DNA of 64,000 bases from Odobenus rosmarus divergens (Eukaryota > Chordata > Mammalia > Carnivora > Odobenidae). The notes beneath the pieces are model-generated. The model saw only the letters and a program-made list of their open reading frames with translations, searched no databases and was not told the origin of the DNA. Location of the stretch: the NCBI RefSeq assembly GCF_000321225.1, contig NW_004450324.1, forward strand, positions 2,509,714 to 2,573,713. Direction: 5' to 3'. The translations under genes and the position numbers were made by a program. Below are positions 1 to 13,214 of the stretch, one piece after another (position 1 is the stretch's first letter; each line of letters opens with the position of its first letter).

Positions 1-1239
1 AAACTCCTACAAGAAGAGGAAATGACATTTGGAACCAGCTAGATATGACAGAGAAAGATAATGATTTTAAGGACCTGAAAGTCTTCATGAAAAGTAACAC
101 GCAATGGGAGGAAGAGATGCTGGGAAAGGAGCTGGGGCAAGATTCTAAATTGCCTGTTAATTCAGAGTAAGATGCTAATTTGATGTTGATAGAGGAAACC
201 ATTATGTTTTAAACACAGAAGTGACCTCAGATTTACATTTTAGAAAGATCATTTTCACTACAACATGGAGCATGGCATTGGGACAAGTTGGTGGTGGTGG
301 TGACGGAGGCAAGAGATAGTGCAGGCAAGGAAGACTAACTTGCTAGAAAGACCGTGGCATTAGTACAAGTGAGACATGACACTTGGAGGATACCTGCTTT
401 GCGGGGATGGAGAAAAGTATACAGCTCATGAGACATTTATGGGACCTTGATTATAGGATTTGGTCTTTGCTTGGACACAGGAAATGAAGAAGAGGAAGGA
501 GTCAAAGGCAACTTTATGTTTCCATCATTGAGTTAATGTTAATGTTATTTATTGAAGAGGGTATCATACAGATCACAAAGTCAAGGAAGGAATTTTGTTA
601 GAGAGAAGATAATGGGGCATATTGAATTTAGTATACTTATGAGAAATATAATTGGATATAAATATTAGTAATTAAGATATAAGCATCTGATAGAGGACAG
701 AACTGGGCTACTGGCACAGATTTCAGAGTTATTCCACATGGATGATGATTAAAGTCATGGAACTGGATGTAATAATATATACATATATACATACATATAG
801 AGAGAATATAAACAGTGAGAAGAATAAATGGCCATAACAGAATTCTAAGGAACTCTAACTTTTCAATAATGGACAGAGAGTCACCCACATAGGAGTCTGA
901 GAAGGAATACCCAGGAGGTGGGAGGAAACCATTATACTATGGTGTCATGGAAACCAAAGAAAAAACATGTTGCAATAAGGGGTATTTGATACTGTAAATT
1001 AAAGTCAAAAAAGATATAGCCTGATACACATTGGCTTTAGCAAAATAATTACAGTTTCAGCATCTCAGATTATAGCCACACCAAATGCCACATTCATGAA
1101 AATTCATTTGTAACTGTGTTAACATAGTGCTTCTGTTGCACCAGAGTGAAGGGGGGGGGCAGTATATCTTACCTGAAACTGACAATACTCTAAATTATTA
1201 TTATTTTTTTTACTTAGATGGAACACCCAGACCTAGGTC

Positions 1240-1455
1240 AACTTCAGCCTGCCACCTGATTTTGTATATGAAGTTTTATTGGAATACAGTTGGGCCCATC
1301 AGTTTATAGCCACACTTTTTTGTTTAGTTATCTGTGGATGCTTTTGCACTCAATTGGAAAGTTTAGTGACAGAAATAATATGGCCTATAAAGTTGAAAAT
1401 ATTTACTACCTGGCCCTTTACAGAAAAAGTTTGCTGACTCTTGATCTAAAACCTA
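1240..1455. mobile_element. hAT-Charlie-like nonautonomous DNA transposon remnant
   Basis: The stretch reading from 'agttttattggaa' through 'cctggccctttacagaaa' to 'aagtttgctgactcttg' matches the widespread mammalian element whose end reads, in reverse, as a CAGGGGTCGGCAAACTTTTTCTG-type terminus. Identification is by remembered consensus; the exact subfamily is not claimed. Confidence 0.5.
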
Positions 1456-1463
1456 GATTTTTA

Positions 1464-1553
1464 GGGGTGCCTGGCTGGCTCAGTCTGTAGAGCACACTAA
1501 TTCTTGATCTTAGGGTCTTGAGTTCAAGTCCCACATTGGGCTTACTTAAAATA
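1464..1553 (+). mobile_element. CAN-SINE (SINEC) head fragment
   Basis: Starts 'ggggtgcctggctggctcag', followed by a tRNA-like head ending 'cccacattgggcttacttaaaat'. Only the tRNA-derived part remains; there is no CT-rich region or long A tail. It abuts the preceding hAT-like remnant. Confidence 0.8.
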
Positions 1554-1870
1554 AGGTCGAAAGTAGAATCTAGACTTTAGACCAAACTAATAACTTAAAA
1601 ATCCTGATTTGCACAGCATTTCTTGATTTTTCTTATCTCTGTGCTCTCCAAGTTTGGACAAAAGGGACCCTCTGGATTTGATCAGGAATGCAAAATGTCA
1701 ATAGGAAAAGAGTCATGGCTATCCTGAGAAAAACATAACAGAACCTGACCACATCCCCCTTTATCATTGTTTTAGCTGATGGCAACAAGATCTAGACAAA
1801 TTGGTATCTTCTAGAGACGTGTACATTGCAGACTGCTCCAAGATTTTGCCACAGACCACAAAACATTTTA

Positions 1871-2005
<135 letters not shown>

Positions 2006-3892
2006 CTAAACGTAAGAATTTACAAAAGTTTACATTATCTTCAATCACACTGTAAAGCCAAACCAAACCACAGCACATTGACTGGCCGTGCAGTTACAGT
2101 AGAAGCTCTAAGACTGTTGTCCTAATTTTGCTTCTCTGGACAGGGGCCTACCATCAGATTTGGGGTTCTGGCACAATCCAGAGCCAAAGTTTTCATTTTT
2201 TAAGGTGTTCTGAAATGATTCTTCCAGAGAACCTACATATATTTTAAAGCTGAAGATATTGTATTTATTTAAATATTTCCGTGATGACTTAGTGTTGACT
2301 TTGTGACATCACTTCTTAACTTTAATACATGAGACTCCTGAATACATTGAGATGCTCAGGGTCATTTCTTCTCAGTCTAAATGGCTTTAGATTTTAGGGC
2401 TTTTTGGATTCTCATGTTTGCCTTTACACTTTTCCTACCTCTTCCCTTGCTTTACAGTACTCACAGGCCCAGGCTGCTGTGCTTAGGTGAGTTATATCGC
2501 CAGCCAGTGTTTAGATAGTGGTTCGAAATGGACAGAGAACTTTTTACCTCGGTATTGTTTTGATCCTCACCACAATCCCCTGAGACTAATGAACTAAGCT
2601 TTCATATTAGTTATATATAAAAGCATATATGCTCAGGGTCCTTTTTATAAATAAGGATGTACTTTAGGGCTTCGATGCTTGATTTGAGCTACTAAGTCAT
2701 CTCCTTTGTTTATTGGTTCTAGTAGGACACATATTTCTATATTTAACACTGGGTGTTTTTGTTTTTTGTATTTTCTATATGCTTTTAGCCATCTTAACAG
2801 AAACTGAGCATTTGAAATTAATTAGACAGCTTTGCTTGATTACGCCAGAAGCAAGGACATTGAGAAATCATATTAATCTGATAAACTAGACACATGTGTT
2901 GCAAATATGATAGAGGCAAAAGTATTAGTTTCAGCAGTTTTTATTTTTGAGCTTGATATTTCTTTCAATCTGTTTAGAAGAATGGACTACCCTAATGGTG
3001 CACATTAATTATGTCAAATCCTTTTATTGTAAAGCCTCATTAATTATAAAAAGTAGGGAAATATAAAGAAAAAAACTGTTCTCTGACGTTAAAAAATACT
3101 CAGTTCATGTGTTTTGAATCTCCCTCTAAATATATAATCAAATTTTTTAAATGCATTGTCCATATTCATCTGTGAATGAGGCCAACTGAGCTCTCATTTG
3201 GAGTTTAAGAAAGGTGAAATAAAATTAGTTATAGAAAAAAACTAGTGACATTAGAGAACGCTAACTCCATCCAACTTAATAACAGTAATTAAATACACAA
3301 AAGGTCTAATTCCATACGTACACTTTTGTCAAAGATATTAAGCAATAAAAATCATTGAAGAACATATGAAGGGTATAAATTGTTTGTTGGATTATTACCA
3401 GGCTATATTGAACTCAAATGCAAACACCACTTAAGTCTGGCAGTTAAAAATATGTCAATAGTAGGTCAATAGATATTATCTAATATTGTCTTAAGCAAGT
3501 GGATAAAACATTAACTTTTAATAAAATATTAATAATGTGCTATGGGTATGCCATTATTAAATATACATTCAGATACAATTATTAATACTGTTGCATTAAC
3601 AATTATTATATCTGCTGCTTTATCCAAAGTCTTATTTACCTTGACAAATACAGGTCTCAATAACTATATAATATTATTTGTTATTCTCACACAGTGCAGA
3701 TGAATCCTATATTAGATGCTTTTGTAAAAAGAAAGCAGTAAGAGCAAGCATTGTAAAAAGAAGGACATCCTCAGCCAGGGAAAGCTGTTAGTTTTCAGTT
3801 ATTTTCAAATACCCTTTGAACCGCAAATCATCCTAGCTATGGACCGTGTGCCTTTAAATGGGTTAATCTGCACACTGCTCAAGCTCGGTTAC
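2006..3892 (-). other. XIRP2: XIRP2 intron between giant exon and dual-frame exon
   Basis: 1,887 nt from donor GTAACC (3892) to acceptor TTTAG (2006). AT-rich, with no SINE, LTR or further exon that I can recognise. Confidence 0.85.
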
Positions 3893-6800
3893 CGCTTATA
3901 AAGGCTGATTCCTCTTGGAAAGTGGTTCTCATCTCAGTGGTAGAAGCGTCCGAATTTGCAAATCCCAGGCTTTTAAAAACGCTTTCACTCTCCTGCCACG
4001 CCTTTTGAAAATTCCTCCTGAGCTCTGTAGGTGAATCAGAAATATCTAAACTGTGGCCAGCGATGACATCTTCATAGGTTGGTGGGGCATGCTTGAAGTC
4101 AAAGCCAGATTTGCCAGCTTCTGAGCTATGTGATGAAGAGACCGTCATCATCGTCGACCCAACACCTTGATCCTCAAACGCGTCCACACCCGAGAAATGT
4201 TCACTCACAGACCTTGTTTCAGAGTGGACGCTGGGCTGCTTCACAGGAATTTTTTCTTGCAGCTCTCTAGGACGACTGCAAGAAAAGCCTGGAAAACTGG
4301 TGTTTTCTAGATATCTCAATCCAAATTCCTCCTTACAAAATGAACGGCTTTCTTGTTTAATGTTATGGTCTGCTTCTCCATTTGTATAAACTCTCCTGTT
4401 CGACTTTGCTTCAAAAACTGGGTCAGCCTCAAATTCCCTGAACCATCTGTTTATTTCATTTTCGCGGTCACTCAGGAAATTCTCAGCCGTTTGGACAGTT
4501 TGGTTGGCTGCTTCAAACCTCTGCGTGCGCTCTGTGCGGCGAGGTCCTTCCACTGTGCGGATGATCTCCACCGAATCAAAACTCTCAGTGTCCGGCACCA
4601 GGCGCTGCGTGGAATTCACTGCATCTTTGTGAACGTAAGTCGCCCTTTTTTCTACTTGCCTAATTTCCTCTTGAGCTTCCAGGGATCCTCTGAAGGAGCC
4701 ACCGTCTACATGATTTACACTAATAGGTATGGTGATTGTGGGTGGAGAGTCCCTACCACGAGTTTCTATCTTAATTTGACGACGAAGTGTTGCAGGAGAC
4801 GTGATGATCTCAGACCTTTTCTCTACTATCGGAACCGGGGTCACCGGTGGACATGGGGCGGCCCCTCTGGCTAACTTTGCGGTGGTGTCTTTGAGTTTGA
4901 CAAGCTGCTCAGAGCGATTCGTGGGTGGAGAAAGGGAAGCGTTTGCTGCACCAACTCTGGATGTTTGTGACACGGGACTTCTCGGTGATGGTTCAGCAAA
5001 AGTGTCTTTTTTAGGGGACTGAGAGAGCTGGTCCTTAGCAGAGGTTTCTGGTCGCCGGGCAGTAGACTCAATTGTTATAAAAGTTGGTGATGGTGGGCGT
5101 GTTTTCAAGGAGGGAGGAGAGATCTTGCTGTCATCCAGTTTAATTTCGTGATGGGTTTTCATATGATTGTGAGCAGTTGCTTCATGATGAGTTGCTACTT
5201 GGCCGTGCTCTATTTTTTCTACGATTGTATTTTCTTGCTGTTCACTAACGTTAGATGTTTTAGAGAACGTTTCATTAAGGCTAGTGGGTTTGTTTCTCTG
5301 CTTTTCTGCTTTGGAGGATATCATGGCTGTTTGAATTACATTCTCACAGGACACAAGCATATCCTCTGCTTGAGTCTTAATATGCGTTATTTCTTCTTTG
5401 ATTTTTTCTATGTTATTCTCCATAGCAATGCAAACACCATACTGCCTTCTTTCTTCACTTAATAGCCATCCTGGAATAATATTTAGCAGTGTCTGAAATG
5501 TTTTAAGGCCATTTTTATCTGGCTCCACTTCAAACTGTTTTACCCTAGACAAAATATGTTGTAGTTCTTCACGTTTTCTCAAGAATTCCAATATATTTAT
5601 AGCACATTTTCCATCATCCTGCTGGGATTCTTTCACAGAGGAAAATAAAGATTTGTTCTGTGTAATCTCTTGCTTTGAATCTTTACTATTAGAAAAGACT
5701 TGTTTCTGTTGTATGCCCTTGACTCCAAGACATTTTTCTTCCTGCAGATTATTATATGGCTGGGGCAATTTTTTATGTTCAACTTGACTTTCACAAGTCT
5801 GTATTTGTGTTTGCTGAAAATTCTGCATCTGTGAATCAAGATGTACATCAGTAACCTTTTGCTTGACTACCTCCTGTGCTGATTTATTCAAATGTTCTTG
5901 TTTTCTTTCAACTATTAGTCTCTCTTCCTTTGGACCAATCGTTGAGGGTTCCTGATTTGTTCTTTCACTTCCTTGAGGTTTCCCACTCTCCAAATCTCTA
6001 AATTCTCTTTGCTTCTCGGGAACTATATTGAGTTTACTTTCATGACTTTTCCCAGTGGGTTCTGCAGCCAGTTTTATTGTGACTCTTTTCTCCTTCTCAG
6101 GTAATTGATAATATTTTTCAGCTACAGATTGCTTATTACTATATTCAGTGCCTGTTTCAGTTTTCTCGGTTTTCTGGTACTGTTGTTTGCTAATGGTTTG
6201 AACATCAACATCAGATTGCTTTTTATGGCTTTCATAAATGTGGTCTGTTTCATTTGATTTGTGATCTGCAGTTGGAAGCTTGATAGTTTTAACTTTGAAA
6301 CTTGGGGAAACTGGTTTTCTTTGGGGCAAGTGCAACTCCTCCAGATACTTCTGTTGTGTTTCTTGTGTATTACACTCCTGGTGCTTCTGTTTAATTTCAA
6401 AAGCTGATATAGATTGTAACATGTCTCTTGAGTTCTGTAAAACTTCCTTTTTCATGGTAGCTTTGTCTTCTGGGGCTGCTAGAACATGTTGGATCCCCTT
6501 GGTGGTGACTGTCCTCGCTGGTGTTGTGGAAAGCTGGTTGTCAGTACACACTCTTAGTACTTGAGAATGACTTTGAGAGTTTGGGTTGGGTTGAACCAAA
6601 GTGACCCCTGAATCCATTCCAGGCAGAGGAGCCTCCTCATTTGTTTTTTGTAACACTACTTCCCTTTGCAACTCTGACATGTTTTGATTTGGGCTTTCTG
6701 TTTTGACTATGTTGTAGCAAGAATGCTCATGTTTCTGTTTTTCAAGCTCTTCTCTTTGTTGTCTGTACTTTTCTTCAGCAATCATTAAAGGTGTCTTAAA

Positions 6801-9800
6801 TTTTCTCATATAAGGTTTTGGACTTTGTTTTCCTGAACATGCTGAGAATGAATGAGATTTTATAAGCGGTGCCATTGTTTTTGCCTTGGGTAGTGAAGTT
6901 TCTGGAACCATCTGGGAGAGAGACCTCATAGAGTCCATAGATAATTGTTTTCTTTCATCAAGACTTCTTCTAGATATGTTCTGCTTCAACTCTGTGTGTT
7001 CACTGCTAGTTGCCATTATTACTCTTTTCTGATCCTTTGAGGGAGTAATTTTATATTCCATATCTGGCAGGGAATTTTCCAATTCAACTTTTGGGGAACT
7101 GCAATTCTTTTTATCTTCTATCCGTTTGGGAAATTTGGGTTTGGGGAGTGTGGGAGGTGGCAAAAGTACTCCTGATTTTCCTGTTAGGACTTCAGCCTGA
7201 GAATGAGTTTGCTGAGAGCTTGAGGCTTCTTGAGAATATTGTATGAATGTTCCCCTATGCTTTTCTTGAACAGAGGAGGAAAGGAGATGCGCTGGTTTAA
7301 GAGATGGAGTTAGAGGAAGGGGAGGTGGTGGAAAAACTGATAGACATTTTCTTTCAGATTTATCATCTTCTGGTGGTGGAGGAAGAGGAAGGCCTGGAAA
7401 ACTTTCAAATTCAGCCTTTATCACTTCTGGGGCATTTTTTTCAGGCAACATCATTAATGGAGGTGGAGGAGGAAGAGGAAATTCAATTTCAGATGATGCG
7501 TTGGAAGGTGGCAGAGGAGGTGGAGATGGAGGTGGGAGAGAGTACTCACTTTCTTTTACATTATTTTCAGGGTTAAGGTTGATTGAATTAAAGGACATTT
7601 CCATTGCCATTTTTAAGTCTGTGGAAGTATTTGTCTTCATTAGAAAGTCGTGGCTCTTCAGATGAACATCAGCCTGTTTTTTGTCAGTTGCCTTAAATTT
7701 ACTGTGGCTTTTTGGGGAGACTTTCACTTCTGTTATATTTGGTGTGTCTTGATCTCTAGGCAAAGTCGGTTGAGCATTCATGTTCTTTTTCTTTATATCT
7801 TTATTAGAACATTGTAGTTCTTGCTTTAACAAAGTTTGCTTCTGAAAGTCCTCTGAAGCTTCACAGGTCTCCCTGACTGTCATGTTGACCAGACCCTGGG
7901 TTGGACTGGCCTTAGGGCTTTGTTTATCTGTTGGTATTTTAGTGTTTTGGGTAATTTTAGGACTCTTTACAGAGAAAGATTCAGTCTTCTGGTGGTCATC
8001 CCTCAGTTTACCAGTTGGAGTCTGTTGCCTTCCCACTGTTTTATCGATAGATTTGGTAGAGTTAAAGATAGCATTCTTCTGTTCTCTCACAGTCTCTGAT
8101 TCCTTAGTTTTTAGATTTTCCCTCGCTGACACAGTTGAAGTCAATTGTCTGCTCACATGTTCATCACTAAGATGCTGCTCTGTTGTGGTATCAGTCCAGA
8201 CACCCATTTTGTCCCCTGATTCCAACACATTGTTAATAGCTTTGTGGTGTGAATTAGATAGTTTTCTCAGGCTTTTCTCCAGAGCATCATTGTTTTGTTC
8301 ATGACCTATGACAATCTTTACAGTGCCTTTGGGGGCTTTAGGGAGAGTAGCTTCAGTTCTTTCTTCTATTAAATTCCCATGATAAGATTTGCCTGTAGTT
8401 TGATTGGGAACATCTGCTCCCCCTGGCCACCTGGCTGCTGGTTCATATGGTCCTGGTCTTGGCTGAAGAACACTTTTTGTGTCCCTCTGGACAGCCACTG
8501 GATGAATCTTTGTTTTCTGCTCTTCTGAGGACCTTCCCATCACCCCTTTCACATCTTCTTTCATTACACCTCTTTTATCCACCTCTTTGAAAGCTCTCTG
8601 GGCTTCTTTCAGATTCCTTAATGATATTTCAAGGTCATCTCGGAGAAGCTCCTTTTTCAGGATTTCTGTTCGTGTGTTTGTGGTCTTTTCAAGGCATTCA
8701 ATAGCTTTGTCAATATCACCAGGGATGGCATTGGGCTGTTTAGATTCTTTCCATTGGTGGTTTGCTTCCTTAAGTGACTTGAGTGTGGCCAGCATGTCAC
8801 CTTTTATAACTTCTTCTGCTTTCACCACTGTTTTCTGATTTATGGCCTGGCTGAGGGAGTTTAGGGTTGATTTCAAATCACCTTTTATAATTTCTTCTTT
8901 GGGTGTCTTGCAAAATGTAGTCTGAGGCTCTGTCATAAAAACCTTAACTGTATTATGCACATCTCCTGGGATGATGTCAGTTTCATTAACAGTACGTTCA
9001 ACCTGAGACTGCCTTTTCTTTAGTAACAGCTTTGCACCCTCCACATCGCCACCAATTATTTCTTCCTCTCTTTCTTGTTTCTTAGCTGTCAGTGTCTCAC
9101 TTGACCCCGTCTGGAGTTGTTTAAGATAATCCAAAGCTCCAATTTCTATGCATGTTGTGAAAAACTGAACATTTCCCCTCTCAGTGGCATCGATTTTAGC
9201 CCTTTCAGATATCTTATTGTTTGATACAGAAGATAGCAAATCATGAATGGTACGTTTTACATCACCCCCTATTACTTCTTCACGCTCAACTGTGTCACCA
9301 TCATTTTCATGAAGAAGACAATAGATAGTCATATTAATATCCCCTCTTTCATCTTCCTGAATTAAAATGCCTTTCTTTACAGATCTTTCCTCAGAGAACA
9401 GGTTTTTTATTGCTTGTTGTACATCACCACTCACTATTTCTTCTTTTTCAGCATGAAATTCCATCGATCTGTTTAATAATTGAGTTTTGGTCAAATTAAC
9501 ATTTCCCTTCTCTTCGTCACTAACCCAAATCTCCCTTTTTGTACAGTCTCTTTTAGAAAGCAGTTTCGCCATTATATTTCTGAGATCAACCCTGATAATT
9601 TCTTCTTTCTGTATCTGAGGAGATGCTTGATTCATTAGCTTGTATTTTGCCATTCGAACGTCCCCAACTTCATCAGCTTCAATGATGATTCCAGGAGCCT
9701 CAATAACTTTTTGAGAGTAGAGTTCTTCTAACGTTTCCTTAATGCTCTTGCCAATAATTTCTACCTTCTCTACCCTATTTCCATTAAATTCATGAAGGGG

Positions 9801-12800
9801 TGTAGTTTCAAAGAGCCATGTAGTTGTCTTGACATCAGAAGGAGGGATTTCCTCCTTGATGATTTTTGTGGTGCTTTCATCTGCTTCCTTAATAGAATCC
9901 AAAGTTTGATTTTCAAAAAGCCATACTGCCTGCTTCACATCACCTTTCTGCATGTCTTCCTGGGTGACTGTTTTGATATTTTCATATTCCGACCCTTCTC
10001 CTCTCAGCTCATCTATGGTGTGGGTTTCAAATAGCCAAGTAGATGTCTTAACATTGCCCTTCTGTATTTCATTAACACTTACTGTTCTTACATAAGTATT
10101 CTTACCACAATTTTCAGACTCAAAAAATTGTTTACTTGTCTTTACATCCCCACCTTGAATATAGTCCACAGTGGGCATAGCATCACATGATTCTTCTGAA
10201 ATCTGATCCAGTGGCTGGGTTTCAAATTTGTATCTGACAGAATTAACATCTCCCTTCTGAATGTCTTCCTGTGTGACAGATTTAATAACATACACAGTCT
10301 CTGACTGATTAATTGAGTCTAGTGGTTTTGTTTCAAAAAGCCACCTAGTTCCTCGTACATCTCCATGAATTACCTCTTCCTTTTTAACTGTTGTCACTTC
10401 ATGATAATACCCTTCTTGGTCTTGAATTGCATAGAGTGGCTGGGTTTCAAAGAGCATTCTGTAGCTTTTTACGTCACCCTTCATTACTTCTTCAGTAATT
10501 GTTTTCCTGGGGCTGATACAGTCAGATTCTTCTTTAATCTCATCTAAAGAAAAAGTCTCAAAAATAAAGCACCCCTTTCTTACATCCCCACCTTGTATGT
10601 CTGTCACTGTCTTAACTAATTCATCACCTTCTTGCCTCTCTTTTATCATATCAATTGGTTGGTTTTCAAAAAGCCACCTACAATTTAAAACATTGCCTTT
10701 CTGAATGTCTTCAGTCTTTAGGGCTTTGATCTTTTTCAAAACTTCTTCTGAACTGGAACTTATAGAATCTAAAGATTGATTTTCAAATTTATGCCGCATG
10801 CTGGAGACATCCCCAGCTTGGATATCCATCTCTATGGCCTTGATTTCTTTTCCTTCTTCTCCTTGTATGCTGTCCAAATTTTCTGTTTCAAAAAGAAAAC
10901 ATGCTGTACGAACATCCCCACCTTGGATCTCTTCCTGTTTTACAGTTTGCAATTTGACTGTTGCTTCGGAGGCATCTTTTATGGTATCAAGTGGCTTAGT
11001 TTCAAAGAGCCAGGTATAGGCTTTGACATCTCCCTTATGAATTTCTTCACTGCCAGTCATTAATGAAACTTTTTCATAGAGAGACTCCATTGGCTGGGTT
11101 TCAAAAAGCCACCTACAAGTTTTGACATCCCCTTTAACAATATCTGTCACTTGTTCAGTTTTACCTTCTACTTCTTCCATATTGCTAAAATATTTAATCG
11201 AATCAAGAGGTTGGGTTTCAAATAGCCATTTAGCAGATTTCACATTTCCGGTCTGTATTTCTTGAGCAGATATTCCTCTAATTATCTGGAATTTATGAAC
11301 GCTTTCATCAAACTCGTCAATGGGCCTTGTTTCAAAAAGCCACCTACAACTTCTTACGTCACCTCTTAGGATTTCTTCTTGTTGGACTGTCTTGACTTGA
11401 TGATATTTTCCAAGGTGATCTTGAATGGCATATAGTGGTGTTGTTTCAAAGAGTGATTTGTTTAACTCTACGGCACCTCTTGTGACTCCTTCCACCTCTA
11501 TTTTATGTGATGCATCAAATTTAATTAAATTGTTTGATTCAAAGATATGTGTGTAATTCTTTACATTTCCTCTGTCAATTTCTTCAAGTTTCACTGTTCG
11601 TATGTACTCTTTTTTATCTTCTCTAATGTCTTCCAGAGGTTGGGTTTCAAAAATCCATTTTTGGTGTCTAACGTCCCCCTTTTCTTCTTCAGAGGCAGTA
11701 ATTTTTTGAAGTTTTCCTACATCGGGGCTATCTTTTAAAGCCTCTATTGGAAGTGTTTCAAATAGATGCTTAGTAGTTTGTACATCACCCCCTATTATCT
11801 CTTCAGATCTTAGAGGATCTGCATCAGGAACTTCTTTTAGAATGTCTAATGGCTGTGTTTCAAACATCCAACACTTTCTGGAGACATCCGTACCTGTTAT
11901 TGTTTCCTTCTCAATGATGGCCTCTTCTGGCTCTTCTTTGATTTTCTCCAAAGGTTGAGTTTCAAATAACCACTTTGCCCTACTCACCCCACCTTTGACA
12001 TTTTCTTCCATGGATATTCCTCGGACAACTTTAATTTCCGTGATATCCTTGTTAATTGTGTCCAAGGGCTGTGTTTCAAACATCCAACGTGCTGTTCTCA
12101 CATCTCCCTTTTCAACATCTTCTCTGTGAACAGTTTTAATTTCTAGCATTTGACCTAAACCATCTCTAATAACATATAATGGTTGAGTTTCAAAATATTT
12201 TATACTTCTCTTAACATTTCCCTTAATTTCTTTGAGCTCAGACCTGAGTTGCAACAGGTGAACTTCATCGACTGAATGAAGCTGTCCAAGCTGATCCAGA
12301 TGTTGAGTTTCAAACATATATCTCACAGTCTTGACATCCCCCCCAGTTATGTCCTTTATGGCAGTTACCACTGATTCTTCTTGATGCATGTCTTTCATTG
12401 AGTCTAATGGCTTTGTTTCAAACATCCACCGGGCTGTGCGGACATCTCCTCTGGCTAGCTCAGGAATTTTCTCAGCATTTTCTTCAGTGCCAGAAGAATT
12501 ATCCCCCAGTGTATCTATGGGTTGGGTTTCAAACATCCATGTGGTATATTTCACATCACCACCAGCAATGATTTCTTGATTAGCAATGCCCTTGATGTTA
12601 TCTTCATCTGGAGAGCCATTGTTGATGGAATCTAAAGGCTGATTCTCAAAGATCCATCTCATGGACTGCACCTCCCCCTTCAGAATTTCATCCCACTCCA
12701 AGTGTTCTCCTTCTGAGTTCAGAGCTTTTTGAGAACTGTCATTCGTATTTTCAAAAACATACCGGGCTTGTTGCACATCTGCTGAAACTGAGCTCCCTGG

Positions 12801-13214
12801 GTTCACTTGACTAGAGACAATTTCAGAAACCTCACTGATATAATCTTTTTCTAAGTTTTTTCTTAACTCAGGATGCATGTGTTTATATAAACGGTTTAAT
12901 TCGTACAAATTTCTTTGCTTAGTATATAATTCTTTGGGTACTGGTGGTATTCTAGGAGAGTTGGGGAATTCAGGGGACTGGGAAAATGCTGTCACATCTA
13001 TTGGAGTTTGAAATATATCAGGTGGGGGAGGAGGAAATTCTTCTGTCTTTCCCATAGGAGTGGCATTAACTTGTACCAGAGTTGAGGAAGTGGCACTGTG
13101 GTCACTGTTTTTTGTGGTTGATGTTTCCTTCCTTTGGAGGGTCGACATGCAGGAAGTGGAAGAGGTACTCACAAGTGATGATGGTTTTAAAGTCTCTTCA
13201 TATTCACTTCCAAT
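3893..13214 (-). CDS. XIRP2: XIRP2 giant Xin-repeat exon
   Basis: Single exon of 9,322 nt (3,107 codons plus one base). The acceptor is a pyrimidine tract ending CCCTTAAAG before 13214 and the donor AGCG/GTAACC after 3893. An apparent ATG at 13235 is intronic: its first seven residues are not exon, and the previous exon joins in phase 0 at ATT GGA AGT GAA. Layout: an FPPPPP motif near 13020-13050; 28 canonical 16-residue Xin repeats (consensus G-D/N-V-K-x3-[10 protein letters not shown]) from about 12786 to 9789; a further series of about 14 degenerate repeats (GDVxxAxxxLL type) to about 8535; a low-complexity Ser/Lys/Gln region; a proline-rich block at 7550-7300; long Gln/Glu/Lys coiled-coil-like stretches; and a conserved C-terminal region with a PPTY motif at 4085-4074. 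Xin repeats bind and stabilise F-actin. The 28 repeats match my recollection of human XIRP2. If the donor is not used, the frame runs four residues further (GNRA) to a stop at 3881-3879. Confidence 0.97.
8535..9660 (-). repeat. XIRP2: Degenerate Xin-repeat extension
   Basis: After the last canonical unit the protein keeps a G-D-V/I/L/M period of roughly 30-40 residues: [142 protein letters not shown] and EDVKGVMG. The aromatic FET core is lost and replaced by leucines. Whether these still bind actin cannot be told from the sequence. Confidence 0.75.
9789..12786 (-). repeat. XIRP2: Array of 28 canonical Xin repeats (protein-coding)
   Basis: Each unit is about 16 residues separated by linkers of about 15-25 residues. 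The first is [12 protein letters not shown] and the last [18 protein letters not shown]. Most retain the W/Y-x-FE core: [32 protein letters not shown] and [16 protein letters not shown] are near-consensus. Weak members include unit 12 (IFESNNL) and unit 25 (FFESENC). The repeat family is the F-actin-binding module of Xin proteins. Confidence 0.95.

Noticed and set aside
4353..4874. 173-residue plus-strand open frame opposite the giant exon
   Set aside because: It lies entirely antisense to the well-supported XIRP2 coding exon. The other plus-strand frames between 4.3 and 13.3 kb are of the same kind, by-products of a long codon-biased exon.
7304..7576. Plus-strand frame rich in Glu and Val
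   Set aside because: It is the complement of the XIRP2 proline-rich coding block (CCN codons read as GG-rich antisense), not a gene.
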